Shown here piece by piece: positions 1 through 7,908 of a stretch of DNA of 32,204 bases. The notes beneath the pieces are model-generated. The model was given only the letters and a program-made list of their open reading frames with translations. It was not told where the DNA came from and ran no database searches. The DNA comes from Candidatus Zixiibacteriota bacterium (GTDB taxonomy: Bacteria > Zixibacteria > MSB-5A5 > GN15 > JAAZOE01): NCBI GenBank assembly GCA_030668485.1, contig DAOUTW010000054.1:1-32204 (forward strand). The letters run 5' to 3'. How positions within the stretch are numbered: position 1 is the first letter of the stretch; every line of letters starts with the position of its first letter. The translations under genes and the position numbers were made by a program.

Positions 1-25
1 CGTCTCAACTCCCTCATACTCATCC

Positions 26-124
26 TGATAATGTCCTCTCCGACCATAATCCTCCCCAATTCTTTGAGGATTATTATAGCCTCTCAACAGGACATTTCTA
101 CTTTGCTCTTTTAGGACATTATCA
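26..124. repeat. Nested inverted repeats at left edge
   Basis: A perfect 12-bp inverted repeat pairs TGATAATGTCCT (26-37) with AGGACATTATCA (113-124). Inside it, ATAATCCTC (46-54) pairs with GAGGATTAT (66-74). The motif AGGACAT also occurs at 89-95. Such AGGACAT-containing ends resemble insertion-sequence termini, so this may be the end of an element lying mostly to the left of the window. That identity is a guess; the inverted repeats themselves are seen directly. Confidence 0.4.
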
Positions 125-183
125 CTTTGCGGGAACAGTAATAAAACAAATACAGAACTATTAATGTCTTATATGTGCCCGGT

Positions 184-223
184 GGTGCCCCACCTGAAAC
201 GCTTCTTAGTGTTTCGGGTGGGA
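184..223. repeat. 40-bp hairpin repeat, family 1, copy A
   Basis: This begins GGTGCCCCACCTGAAAC, has a short TTCTTAGT loop, and ends GTTTCGGGTGGGA. The arms CCCACCTGAAAC and GTTTCGGGTGGG pair along 12 bp with one G-T pair. It matches the copy at 911-950 at 38 of 40 positions in the same orientation. It is a REP- or MITE-like unit of unknown function. Confidence 0.7.
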
Positions 224-319
224 ATATCCTGAGGAAGGAAATCTAATTATCGGCAGTGTGATATATGATTGGACTGGAGGACAACCGTGATCTGTAATTG
301 CGGCCTACAAACTCAATTT

Positions 320-368
320 CAGGTCATCTACGCGACAGCCAGAAAGTGGCTCTGCCACCGCGACAGCT
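320..368. repeat. Hairpin repeat, family 2, copy A
   Basis: The unit reads CAGGTCATCTACGCGACAGCC, then an A-rich spacer, then a small hairpin GTGGC-TCT-GCCAC, then CGCGACAGC. It is nearly identical to 840-888 and related to 745-791. In 745-791 the hairpin is ACAGGC-TCT-GCCTGT, so both arms changed together while the TCT loop stayed. Confidence 0.65.
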
Positions 369-744
369 TAAAACCGCCTTCTGGCGGCAAAATCAACGTA
401 ACATCGCTGTTGATCCCGTCCCTGTCCCAATAAGTGAACCTGATGATTCAAGGAGATATTCCAATGCGCGTAGCCAATATGAAGTTCCCATCCAAAGCCA
501 AAGTAAGGAAAACCTTAAATATGAAAAACGAACCCTAAACCATTGTCATACATGCATGACAACCGGGTACGAGGCATAAAATGACGCCCAAAAGAAAATT
601 TCTTTAAAAATGAGCAAACAAAGCCAAATCTCCTGCAATCCCAAGCGCAACATACTATTATGGAGCATGAAATAATGTCGGGTGTATGTTAAAATATCAT
701 GCGTTGACGGGTGGCCGAGATCTATGATCCCGGTTTAACATCCC

Positions 745-791
745 GGCCATCTGCGCGACAGCCAAATACAGGCTCTGCCTGTTTCGCAGGG
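745..791. repeat. Hairpin repeat, family 2, divergent copy
   Basis: This copy contains CCATCTGCGCGACAGCCAAA followed by the hairpin ACAGGC-TCT-GCCTGT. It is followed by a larger hairpin with arms CGCAGGGT (785-792) and ACCCTGCG (824-831) that encloses TCCGCC-ATC-GGCGGA (807-821). It is more diverged than the other two copies but keeps the same layout. Confidence 0.55.
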
Positions 792-839
792 TCCTTCCCG
801 TCTGGGTCCGCCATCGGCGGATGACCCTGCGACTGAGCC

Positions 840-888
840 CAGGTCATCTACGCGACAGCCAAAAAGTGGCTCTGCCACTGCGGCAGCC
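840..888. repeat. Hairpin repeat, family 2, copy B
   Basis: This is nearly identical to 320-368 in sequence and orientation, including the GTGGC-TCT-GCCAC hairpin. It directly follows the larger hairpin of 785-831 and precedes the family 1 copy at 911-950, so both repeat families occur together at both ends of the non-coding region. Confidence 0.65.
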
Positions 889-910
889 AATAACCGGCCC
901 CTGCCGTCTT

Positions 911-950
911 GGTGCCCCACCTGAAATACTTCTTAGTGTTTCGGGTGGGA
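911..950. repeat. 40-bp hairpin repeat, family 1, copy B
   Basis: This is the second copy of the repeat at 184-223, with two substitutions (CG to TA) at the arm/loop border. It begins 24 bases past the stop codon of the minus-strand flavodiiron gene, so its hairpin could end or stabilise that transcript. No U-tract follows it on that strand, so I do not call it an intrinsic terminator. Confidence 0.65.
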
Positions 951-973
951 TAATCCGGCCCATGCTTGGGATT

Positions 974-2158
974 TTATGTATCAGCCAAAATTTTGTCGGC
1001 CAGAACCGCCGCCGCTTCGCGAAGATTCTGATTATCTTCTTCACCCGGCGCAGCATTGACCTCGATGATACCAACATTCTCGATTTTGGCGCTATCGAAA
1101 AATTCAGCCCCATGAGCCGAGGCAGACTTGCCCCAGCCGTAGCTGTTGATGAACATACCGTATTTCAAAGGCGGCTTAAAAGTTTTGATCATAATCCCGG
1201 CATACTGGATCAGGGGATGCATGGCGCCCAGAACCGTGGGGGAGGCCAAAACCAGAGCGCGGGTATCGACCAGGTGTTCCGCCAGTTCACCCGGCTCAGT
1301 ACCGACCATATCAAAGACTCTGATTTCGATACCCTTGTTCCGAAGGATTTCGACGAAAACTTCCACCATCCGCTCGGTATGCTTATACATGCTGACATAG
1401 ACGATCAAAGCCTTCGGTTTGGTCATCTGATTGGTCCAGCGCGTATATTCGGCCAGGATCGTTTCCGGATGACGGTAAACCGGCCCATGACTGGGAGCGA
1501 TCATTTCGACATCGAGCTTCCTGATCTTGTCCATTGCCATGCGACCCATCTTGGCCAGCGGCATCATTATCTCGCCATAATACTTTTTGGCCCAGAGGAT
1601 GACATCATCGGCCTCATCATCGAACAGCCCGCTGGTATTATGAGCAGCAAAGAAGTCGCAGGAAAACAGCAGTTTGTTTTCAGGAAGATAAGTCAGCATC
1701 GTTTCGGGCCAGTGAATGAAAGGGGAGGGGTGGAAAGTCAGAGTTTTTCCGCCGAGATCGACGGAGTCGCCCTCTTTGACGATCCGGATGCGATCTTGGG
1801 GAACATTGTAATACAGCCCGGCCAGTTCGGCGCCCTTCTTGGTAGTGATCAAAGTGGCGGCGAATTTATCGAGAACATCCGGAATCGCTCCGGCATGATC
1901 CGGTTCGGCATGATTCATGATAACATAATCAACCGGGGTCGAGCCAAGAAGTTGCTCGATTTTGCCAAAGTATTCGTCGCGAAAATCGGGATGGATAGTG
2001 TCGATCAGGGCGGTTTTATTGTCGCCCTTGACGAGGTATCCATTATAGGTAGTGCCTATCGGAGTTGGGGCGAGGGCGTCGAAGACGCGACGTTTCCAAT
2101 CGGTGGCACCGAGAGCATAAACACGGTCTGAGATTTGGGGTGTGGCATATTTATCCAT
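974..2158 (-). CDS. FprA-type flavodiiron protein (A-type flavoprotein)
   Basis: This is a soluble flavodiiron protein. The family reduces O2 to water or NO to N2O at a diiron site fed by FMN, usually with rubredoxin as electron donor; the substrate cannot be told from sequence. The N-terminal metallo-beta-lactamase domain (about residues 1-240 from the chosen start) has the diiron ligands H83, E85, D87, H88 (NHAEPDHAG), H149 (FIHWPETM), D168 (FSCDFFAAH) and H224 (APSHGPVYR). The C-terminal flavodoxin domain (about 245-394) begins ALIVYVSMYKHTERM. The length of 394 residues is normal for a class without extra domains. I chose the ATG at 2158 because GGAG lies 8 bases upstream; the in-frame ATG at 2179 has no such site and lies in the loop of a hairpin. 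The gene follows the kinase gene by 61 bases and is probably co-transcribed. A role in oxidative or nitrosative stress is inferred. Confidence 0.93.
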   Translation of the reverse strand: MDKYATPQISDRVYALGATDWKRRVFDALAPTPIGTTYNGYLVKGDNKTALIDTIHPDFRDEYFGKIEQLLGSTPVDYVIMNHAEPDHAGAIPDVLDKFAATLITTKKGAELAGLYYNVPQDRIRIVKEGDSVDLGGKTLTFHPSPFIHWPETMLTYLPENKLLFSCDFFAAHNTSGLFDDEADDVILWAKKYYGEIMMPLAKMGRMAMDKIRKLDVEMIAPSHGPVYRHPETILAEYTRWTNQMTKPKALIVYVSMYKHTERMVEVFVEILRNKGIEIRVFDMVGTEPGELAEHLVDTRALVLASPTVLGAMHPLIQYAGIMIKTFKPPLKYGMFINSYGWGKSASAHGAEFFDSAKIENVGIIEVNAAPGEEDNQNLREAAAVLADKILADT

Positions 2159-2163
2159 CAATA

Positions 2164-2198
2164 ATTCTCCGTCTGTCATTTGTGTACAGATGGAGAAT
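2164..2198 (-). promoter_or_regulatory. Hairpin enclosing the flavodiiron ribosome-binding site
   Basis: On the transcript strand, ATTCTCCATCTGT pairs with ACAGACGGAGAAT, with one G-U pair in 13 and a 9-base loop. The downstream arm carries the GGAG site that serves the ATG at 2158. The hairpin lies between the kinase stop and this start, and no U-tract follows it. That favours translational control, RNA processing or a dyad operator over a terminator. Function is inferred. Confidence 0.6.
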
Positions 2199-2219
2199 AT
2201 ATGATAAATGAGAATAAAA

Positions 2220-5213
2220 TCAACTGGTTAAGCGGGCCAGACGCTGGCGAGCATCTTTTATCTCATACAGCTCTAAATCAGGCTTGCCCCAGTACTTGAG
2301 CATCTCCTGAAAATGCTTTTTGGCCTGATCGAGGTTACCGAGACCTTCCTCCGCCAAACCGAGGTGGTAATGGGTGAAGAGGAAATCAAAACCGGACGAT
2401 GTCATCTTTTCACCCGCTATGTATTGTGAAAGCAATTCTTTGGCCTGCTGATAGCGGCCAGATAGCGCTGCCAGAAATCCTGCCTGCCGCCTGATGGTTT
2501 CTCCGGACCCGGTACCGCTATCGTATGTCGTCAAGTATCCTTCTATCAACGCGGCGGTATCGGCCTCAACAAGACCATTGAATATCGTCTCGAGGGCGTC
2601 AGCCAGGTGCCATAAATCCGAAGGCAGCCGTGATTTGAGACTTTCCAGAAGTTCATCGAAAAGGGCCCGGTCATCAGCATCAATCTCTCTAGAATTAGTG
2701 GCGAGGGTTAAGGGATAATCAAGTTTCTGGAAGACGGTACCCCAGTCATATGAAAGTTTGGAATAATAAATGGCGCTATCCGGCATCCTGTATTTTGAGT
2801 AAATGTTGCCTATCAGCGCATAAGTTCCGGCAATAAGAGCGCTGTCACCGGTAGCCATAACGGATTCAAGTATTTTGAAGTGATAGTCCATGGATTTTCG
2901 GAATTGGCCATTCCAATTGGCCAGATTGGCCAAGAGGCTATAATAATCCGTCATCTGGTAATTGTCGTCTCCATGATACTCCTTGATTTGGTCGGCAACA
3001 GATCGAGCCTTTTCAAATTCGCGCTGATGAATATAGACAATCCCCAGCCGCGTCAACCCGGTAATATGCCCTGGGAATTTCTGGAGCATGTCAGTGTATT
3101 CCGATGCGGCCCGATCAAATTTATTCTGCCTGGTGTAGATTCGGGCCAGGAGAATATAGGACTCCGGGGAATCCGGATGGTACTGCCGGGCCTGGGCGGC
3201 ATATTCCAGCGCTTTAGCATAATCGCCCCCTTTGACATAAAAGTTCCCATACCACATCAGTGCCGAAATATAATGATTGTCCAGTTGCAGGGCAGTATCC
3301 ATTTGAGCCGTTGCCCCAATCGTATCGGCCGAAAAAACCTGTAGCAAAAGACCATATATATGGCGGCTCTCTTTATCATGGGGATGATTCCGAACCAAAA
3401 GCTCCATTTTGACAAAGGCATCGTCGTATTTCTGATCGAGCCAGAGATTGGCATAAATATCCAGCATGGTGGCTTCCCGATTGGGCAGCCGATCCTGGTA
3501 CTGGCGGGCTTTTTGGAACCAGTGCGCGCCTTCCTGAGGACGACCGCTGAAGACATGAGCCATACCGATACGCATATAGGGCAGGGCAAAGGTCGAATCG
3601 AAGGTTATTGCCTTTTCGAATTCCACAATAGCATCGTCATGCAGGTCTTTCTCGAAATACTGCATACCGTTGAGATATATCCTATATGCCTCTGGAGAGG
3701 ACGAAGTGTAGGTCTTGACGCTGGTTTTGGTGGCCATTTTGTCATCAAGGTTCAATGACCGGGCAATTTTCTCTGTGAGGCTGTCGACCAGGATGAACGG
3801 ATCGGGACCGATTACTTTTTCGGTCAGAATAATGCGGCCGGTGGCGATCTCCTCGATGCGGGCGTCAATTCTGATATTGGGGCCAAGACGATAGTATGAT
3901 CCCGACAAGGCATGTTTGGCTCCTAAAGATCCTGCCGCCTTTAGGCAATCGGGATGAGAGAAAGGGCTACCCGGTTTGTTCAAATCACCACCCAGGCAAT
4001 CGAGAACGCGATCCCGACTGACAATATTCAAAGATTGACTTTGGGCGAGATCAGTCAGAAGAATTTCAGGCAGACCGGTTTGCAGCCATGACAGGGAGTC
4101 TTCTCCCGTTTTATTTTCAAAACCGAGAATCGCCAATGCGTTTTCACCCGCCTGGAGAGTCGGAACGCCGTCGGAACCGGAACCGCCCATTATCTGCCAG
4201 AAAACGACAGCAAGAAAAGCAACGGCGACAAAGGCCGGAATAACCGATTTCAAGATACTTTTTGATTTTGAACGACGGTCCAAAACCCCGGCGGCGTCCG
4301 TAATTCCGGTGGTTACGCCGGAGATATTGCTGTCGTATTGCCTTCTCAGATTGCGAAGATCAACGACCAGATCACGGGTATCCTGGAAGCGGTCATTGGC
4401 GTCTTTTTTCAAGCATTTATCTATTATCCGTTCCAATTCGGGCGGAATATGATCATTAATCAGGCGAGGTGGTTCCTGCTGGACTTCCAGTATCTTGGCC
4501 AGCGTAGAGACCTGGGTATCGCTTTCGAATGGTAGTTTTCCGGTGACCATGCGATAAAGGAGAATACCGAAAGAAAAGATATCGGAACGGGTATCGATTG
4601 TTTCGCCGCGGACCTGTTCTGGCGACATATAAGATACGGTGCCTATAATTTTTCCCGCACGGGTTAATTCCTGCGAGATGGTATCGGCTTCCACATTCTT
4701 CTTATCGGGTTGAAATACCACTACCGGCTTAGCAAGTCCGAAATCAAGGATTTTGGACTTGCCGTCTTTGTCGATGATTATGTTATCGGCTTTGATATCG
4801 CGATGAACGACATTGACCTTGTGCGCTGCATTGAGTCCTGCGGCAATATGTTCGGCTAGGCGGATTATGTTTCTAATATCGGGTTTGTTGTTTCGGACAT
4901 AATCCGTCAACGATTTTCCCTCAATATATTCCATGACAATGTAATCGAGATCCTGACCCGATTTAGGATCGCCGGCGCGACCGATATCATGAATTCCCAT
5001 TACATTGGGATGGGATATGCCGGCGGCGGTTTTGGCTTCGCGATAAAATCGTTCTTTTCGCTCGTCGTCTTCGAAAAAATCGGCCAGCAATATTTTAAGA
5101 GCTATTTTCCGACCCAGCTTTAAATCCTCGGCCAGGTAAACTTCGCCCATACCTCCGGCGCCGAGCCGTTTTATGATTTTAAAATGCGCAAGGGTTTGAC
5201 CGGCTTCCAACAT
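2220..5213 (-). CDS. Membrane Ser/Thr protein kinase with FlgO/TolB-like and TPR region
   Basis: This is a Hanks-type (PknB-like) kinase anchored in the membrane, predicted to phosphorylate Ser/Thr on partner proteins. The kinase domain (about residues 11-285) has the glycine loop GAGGMGEVYLAE, K40 in ALK, HRDIKADN (D139), DFG (157-159) and SPEQ, so it should be active. One membrane segment lies at about 321-342. It is followed by a region (about 355-500) beginning ALAILGFENKTGEDS, which resembles the FlgO/TolB-like domains found in such kinases. From about 510 to the end there are tetratricopeptide repeats, a likely protein-binding or sensing region outside the cytoplasm. The ATG overlaps the stop of the upstream phosphatase gene by one base (TAATG), with AAGGG 7 bases upstream, so translation is probably coupled. 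A kinase next to an FHA-PP2C phosphatase suggests a reversible phosphorylation pair. Confidence 0.93.
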   Translation of the reverse strand: MLEAGQTLAHFKIIKRLGAGGMGEVYLAEDLKLGRKIALKILLADFFEDDERKERFYREAKTAAGISHPNVMGIHDIGRAGDPKSGQDLDYIVMEYIEGKSLTDYVRNNKPDIRNIIRLAEHIAAGLNAAHKVNVVHRDIKADNIIIDKDGKSKILDFGLAKPVVVFQPDKKNVEADTISQELTRAGKIIGTVSYMSPEQVRGETIDTRSDIFSFGILLYRMVTGKLPFESDTQVSTLAKILEVQQEPPRLINDHIPPELERIIDKCLKKDANDRFQDTRDLVVDLRNLRRQYDSNISGVTTGITDAAGVLDRRSKSKSILKSVIPAFVAVAFLAVVFWQIMGGSGSDGVPTLQAGENALAILGFENKTGEDSLSWLQTGLPEILLTDLAQSQSLNIVSRDRVLDCLGGDLNKPGSPFSHPDCLKAAGSLGAKHALSGSYYRLGPNIRIDARIEEIATGRIILTEKVIGPDPFILVDSLTEKIARSLNLDDKMATKTSVKTYTSSSPEAYRIYLNGMQYFEKDLHDDAIVEFEKAITFDSTFALPYMRIGMAHVFSGRPQEGAHWFQKARQYQDRLPNREATMLDIYANLWLDQKYDDAFVKMELLVRNHPHDKESRHIYGLLLQVFSADTIGATAQMDTALQLDNHYISALMWYGNFYVKGGDYAKALEYAAQARQYHPDSPESYILLARIYTRQNKFDRAASEYTDMLQKFPGHITGLTRLGIVYIHQREFEKARSVADQIKEYHGDDNYQMTDYYSLLANLANWNGQFRKSMDYHFKILESVMATGDSALIAGTYALIGNIYSKYRMPDSAIYYSKLSYDWGTVFQKLDYPLTLATNSREIDADDRALFDELLESLKSRLPSDLWHLADALETIFNGLVEADTAALIEGYLTTYDSGTGSGETIRRQAGFLAALSGRYQQAKELLSQYIAGEKMTSSGFDFLFTHYHLGLAEEGLGNLDQAKKHFQEMLKYWGKPDLELYEIKDARQRLARLTS

Positions 5214-6874
5214 TATATATCCCTTTTAATAACTAACATGGTAATGTCATCGGAACGAGGAGTACCCTCGACGAACTTTTCTATATCTTTCATTATAATC
5301 CCTGCCATCTCGTCAGGTTTCTTCTCCCGGCACTCGACAACCAGTTTTTCCAGCCTTTCATCGCCATAATCTTCATCATCGTTCTTTTCCGCCTCAGTGA
5401 TGCCGTCCGTGAAGATTAGCAAAATATCCCCTGGATTCATAACGACGGTATCCTCGCTCCAGGTGATGAAGTCAAAAGCGCCGATCATGGTCCCGGAGGC
5501 CTCCAAAAATTCCAGCGTGCCGTCCCGCCTGACAATATGTGGTGGATTGTGACCGGCATTGATAAAACTGACTTTGTTCTCCTTCGGATCGAGCAAACCG
5601 ATAAAGAGAGTGGCGAAATTTTCCGGGGCGCTGTGTTTGTAAAGCTCCAGCGATACCTGATTCACTGCGCGCGTCAGGTTGAAGTTCTCATCCAGGTACA
5701 AAATCCGGAATGAGGCCAGAATGTTCGACATCAGCAGGGCCGCTCCCATCCCTTTGCCGCTGACATCGGCGACCATAAACAGCAGTCGCCCGTCGGGGAG
5801 TTTTTCCAGGTCATAAAGATCGCCGCCCACGGAACGGCATTGCTCCTGGAAGGCGTGAACGAAGTATCCGGGAGGTTCCGGAATCGCACGGGGCAGAAGC
5901 TTTTTCTGGATCGAGGATGCTTTTTGCAGTTCCGCCTCATACACTTCTTTCAACTGTCGTTCTTTCAGCAGGGTATAGTTGGCGAGGCGGGAGGCGAGGA
6001 TATTTCCGATCATTGCGAACAGATGCAGATAGTCGTCATTGTAACGGTGCAGCGGATTGGTTGTATCGGCATAGAGAATTCCGAGGACGCGGTCGTCATC
6101 AAGCAGTGGCACCGCCATAGCAGATTTCAATTGTGAGGCTATTATCGATTGTTGCTCGGAGAAGCGGGAGTCAACCTTTGCATCGCCGATTAGAATGGCG
6201 TTTTTGTCGGCCAGAATATTCTTAACGATGGTATGCGACAGGGTGAAAGTCCCGGGGTCCTTGCCATCGGGAAGATGTACCGCACCCGTGTAAATCTCGC
6301 TTTGATCTTCGGAGGTGAACAGTACCGCCAGACGGTCGGCGGGAATGATTTTGGTTGCCAGTTGTAGCGAGCGTTCAAGCATCATTTCCTTAGGTTCCGG
6401 CAGGACCAGCATATTGGCTATATCGAACAAAGTCGGCAATAGTTCCGGAAGTTCGTTAACTTTTGAGGGCAGCGGCTTGAGTGCCTCATTCATAGGCATC
6501 AACACCGATTGCTCAGGGTCATAATCAGATAATTGGGTCTGAGTCGGTTTGACTGATGAAGGGGATGTCGCATTTTCATCCACCAGCTTGAATTCGACAC
6601 TGCCGAACTGAATATTGTCACCCGATTTAACTTTTACTCGATCTGATATTCTTTTACCATTATGGTAGGTACCGTTATGGCTACCAAGATCGGTAAGCGT
6701 ACACTCGCTCCCATCTGCCGAGATTTCAAGGATAGCATGGCGCCTCGATACCGCCATATCGGAGACCATGAAATCGCAACTGGAGGTACCCGATTTTCGG
6801 CCGATAACATTTTTCCCGGAATTGAGATCCCAGGTATTGTAGCGACCGCCGTCTATTCCAATTAATCGATACAT
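5213..6874 (-). CDS. FHA-GAF-PP2C (SpoIIE-type) Ser/Thr phosphatase
   Basis: This is a cytoplasmic phosphatase of the RsbU/SpoIIE group with two sensory domains and no membrane segment. The FHA domain (about residues 20-98) has GRKSG (R26), SRRHA (S43, H46) and SHNGTY (N67), the residues that bind phosphothreonine. A GAF domain covers about 150-300. A short helical linker leads into the PP2C domain (about 330-553), with metal-binding acidic motifs GGDLYDL (D352), VADVSGKG (D370), FTDG (D490) and SDDIT (D542, D543), so catalysis looks intact. AAGG lies 5 bases before the ATG. Its stop overlaps the kinase start. The FHA domain could recognise the autophosphorylated kinase, tying phosphatase activity to its neighbour; this is inference. 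It could instead act on an anti-sigma-factor antagonist, but no STAS or RsbW-like gene is in the window. Confidence 0.93.
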   Translation of the reverse strand: MYRLIGIDGGRYNTWDLNSGKNVIGRKSGTSSCDFMVSDMAVSRRHAILEISADGSECTLTDLGSHNGTYHNGKRISDRVKVKSGDNIQFGSVEFKLVDENATSPSSVKPTQTQLSDYDPEQSVLMPMNEALKPLPSKVNELPELLPTLFDIANMLVLPEPKEMMLERSLQLATKIIPADRLAVLFTSEDQSEIYTGAVHLPDGKDPGTFTLSHTIVKNILADKNAILIGDAKVDSRFSEQQSIIASQLKSAMAVPLLDDDRVLGILYADTTNPLHRYNDDYLHLFAMIGNILASRLANYTLLKERQLKEVYEAELQKASSIQKKLLPRAIPEPPGYFVHAFQEQCRSVGGDLYDLEKLPDGRLLFMVADVSGKGMGAALLMSNILASFRILYLDENFNLTRAVNQVSLELYKHSAPENFATLFIGLLDPKENKVSFINAGHNPPHIVRRDGTLEFLEASGTMIGAFDFITWSEDTVVMNPGDILLIFTDGITEAEKNDDEDYGDERLEKLVVECREKKPDEMAGIIMKDIEKFVEGTPRSDDITMLVIKRDI

Positions 6875-7015
6875 TTCTGCCTTATACGATATCTCTGATT
6901 ACTATATGGCTGACAATTTCCTCACCCGGTGAAAACTCCCTAGATATACGCAGACAGGGTAATCATTGCAACTAAATAATGAATTTCCGGGTGATATTAT
7001 CCATTTGAATGACTT

Positions 7016-7780
7016 TTAAGAGCGGGGTTTTTTGTATAAGACAATTTTTAGAAGCTCGTCGATCTGTTGAACTTTGAACGGCTTCATCAAAAAACCGTCC
7101 GGCTGATTATCTACCGCGCCCGATTGTTCACTAGTGGAATAATAACCGGTTATCAAGATTACAGGTATTCCAGGCCACTGTTGCCTGATCTTTTTCATCA
7201 GGGTTATACCATCCATAAATGGCATATTAATATCGGCGATAACTGTCCCAATTCCCCCACTTTCAAGCATTTCGAAAGCCATCTTGCCGTCAGTGGCGCC
7301 TGCCGCTTTGTATCCTGACAGTTGCAAGGAACGAATCAACATGGTTCGGAAGGCTTCATCATCATCGACGACCAGAACAATACCACCCGATAGTTCGCTG
7401 TCGATAAGGGGTTTCTCTTTCAGTATGGTGCCGATCAGTTTTTCGATTTGACTGATGCGGAATGGCTTCGAGATAAGACCATTTTTCTCCATAACCTGAA
7501 CCGTGGTTGGCTCCGAAGGTCCGGTTATCATTATAATCGGTAAATCGGGATGGCATTCTTTCACGGTCTGATAAAAATCGCTGCGATCGAGATCGGTCAG
7601 ACTGATATCGGCGATCACGATATTGATTGCCTGCTGGTCCAGGATAGACAGAGCCTGGGCGCTGGATTCAGCCACAACTACATAATGGCCACTGGAGGTC
7701 AGGGCGTCGGTAAGCAAACCGGATTGCTCATTACGTTCGGCTACCAGCAGTATATTGGCTAAACTGTATTTCATATCCAC
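7016..7780 (-). CDS. Double receiver-domain protein (CheY-like x2)
   Basis: This has two response-regulator receiver domains and no output domain. Receiver 2 (about residues 133-250) is canonical: LVVDDDEAF, phosphoacceptor Asp in VIADINMPFMDG, Thr in LITG and Lys in LMKPF. Receiver 1 (about 7-122) keeps the acceptor Asp (VIADISL), the Thr (MITG) and the Lys (ISKPF). The usual acidic pair near the N-terminus is reduced to a single Glu (LVAERNEQ), so Mg2+ binding and phosphorylation may be impaired. The annotated first codon is GTG; an in-frame ATG two codons later (7774) is an equally good start, and neither has a strong ribosome-binding site. It lies 141 bases upstream of the phosphatase gene in the same direction, so it may relay a two-component signal into the kinase/phosphatase block. 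No histidine kinase is present in the window. Confidence 0.9.
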   Translation of the reverse strand: MDMKYSLANILLVAERNEQSGLLTDALTSSGHYVVVAESSAQALSILDQQAINIVIADISLTDLDRSDFYQTVKECHPDLPIIMITGPSEPTTVQVMEKNGLISKPFRISQIEKLIGTILKEKPLIDSELSGGIVLVVDDDEAFRTMLIRSLQLSGYKAAGATDGKMAFEMLESGGIGTVIADINMPFMDGITLMKKIRQQWPGIPVILITGYYSTSEQSGAVDNQPDGFLMKPFKVQQIDELLKIVLYKKPRS

Positions 7781-7908
7781 AAACTCTTAGGTATTAAGAT
7801 CTCTATATAACTGTAGATACGTCGAAGCCGAGCCAAAGTTGACTGAAAATTCGATCAGCCAATAATCGATTATCGAGCGCATCTTGTCCTGTCATCCATT
7901 GCAATCGG

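Larger units (their letters stand above)
1..973. other. Non-coding region with hairpin repeats
   Basis: I found no convincing gene in this 973-base stretch. Short open frames here, such as a 93-codon one at 298-579, run through repeat DNA and match no family I recognise. The region holds nested inverted repeats at 26-124, two copies of a 40-bp hairpin repeat (184-223 and 911-950), and three copies of a second hairpin repeat (about 320-368, 745-791 and 840-888). It separates the flavodiiron gene from whatever lies left of the window. It looks like a repeat-rich intergenic or mobile-element scar region, which is an inference. Confidence 0.6.

Noticed and set aside
298-579. Plus-strand open frame of 93 codons
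   Set aside because: It runs through a family 2 hairpin repeat, has no ribosome site and no family resemblance.
821-2131. Plus-strand open frame of 436 codons
   Set aside because: It lies antisense to the flavodiiron gene, whose protein has all metal ligands and both domains. The plus-strand translation resembles no family and lacks a ribosome-binding site.
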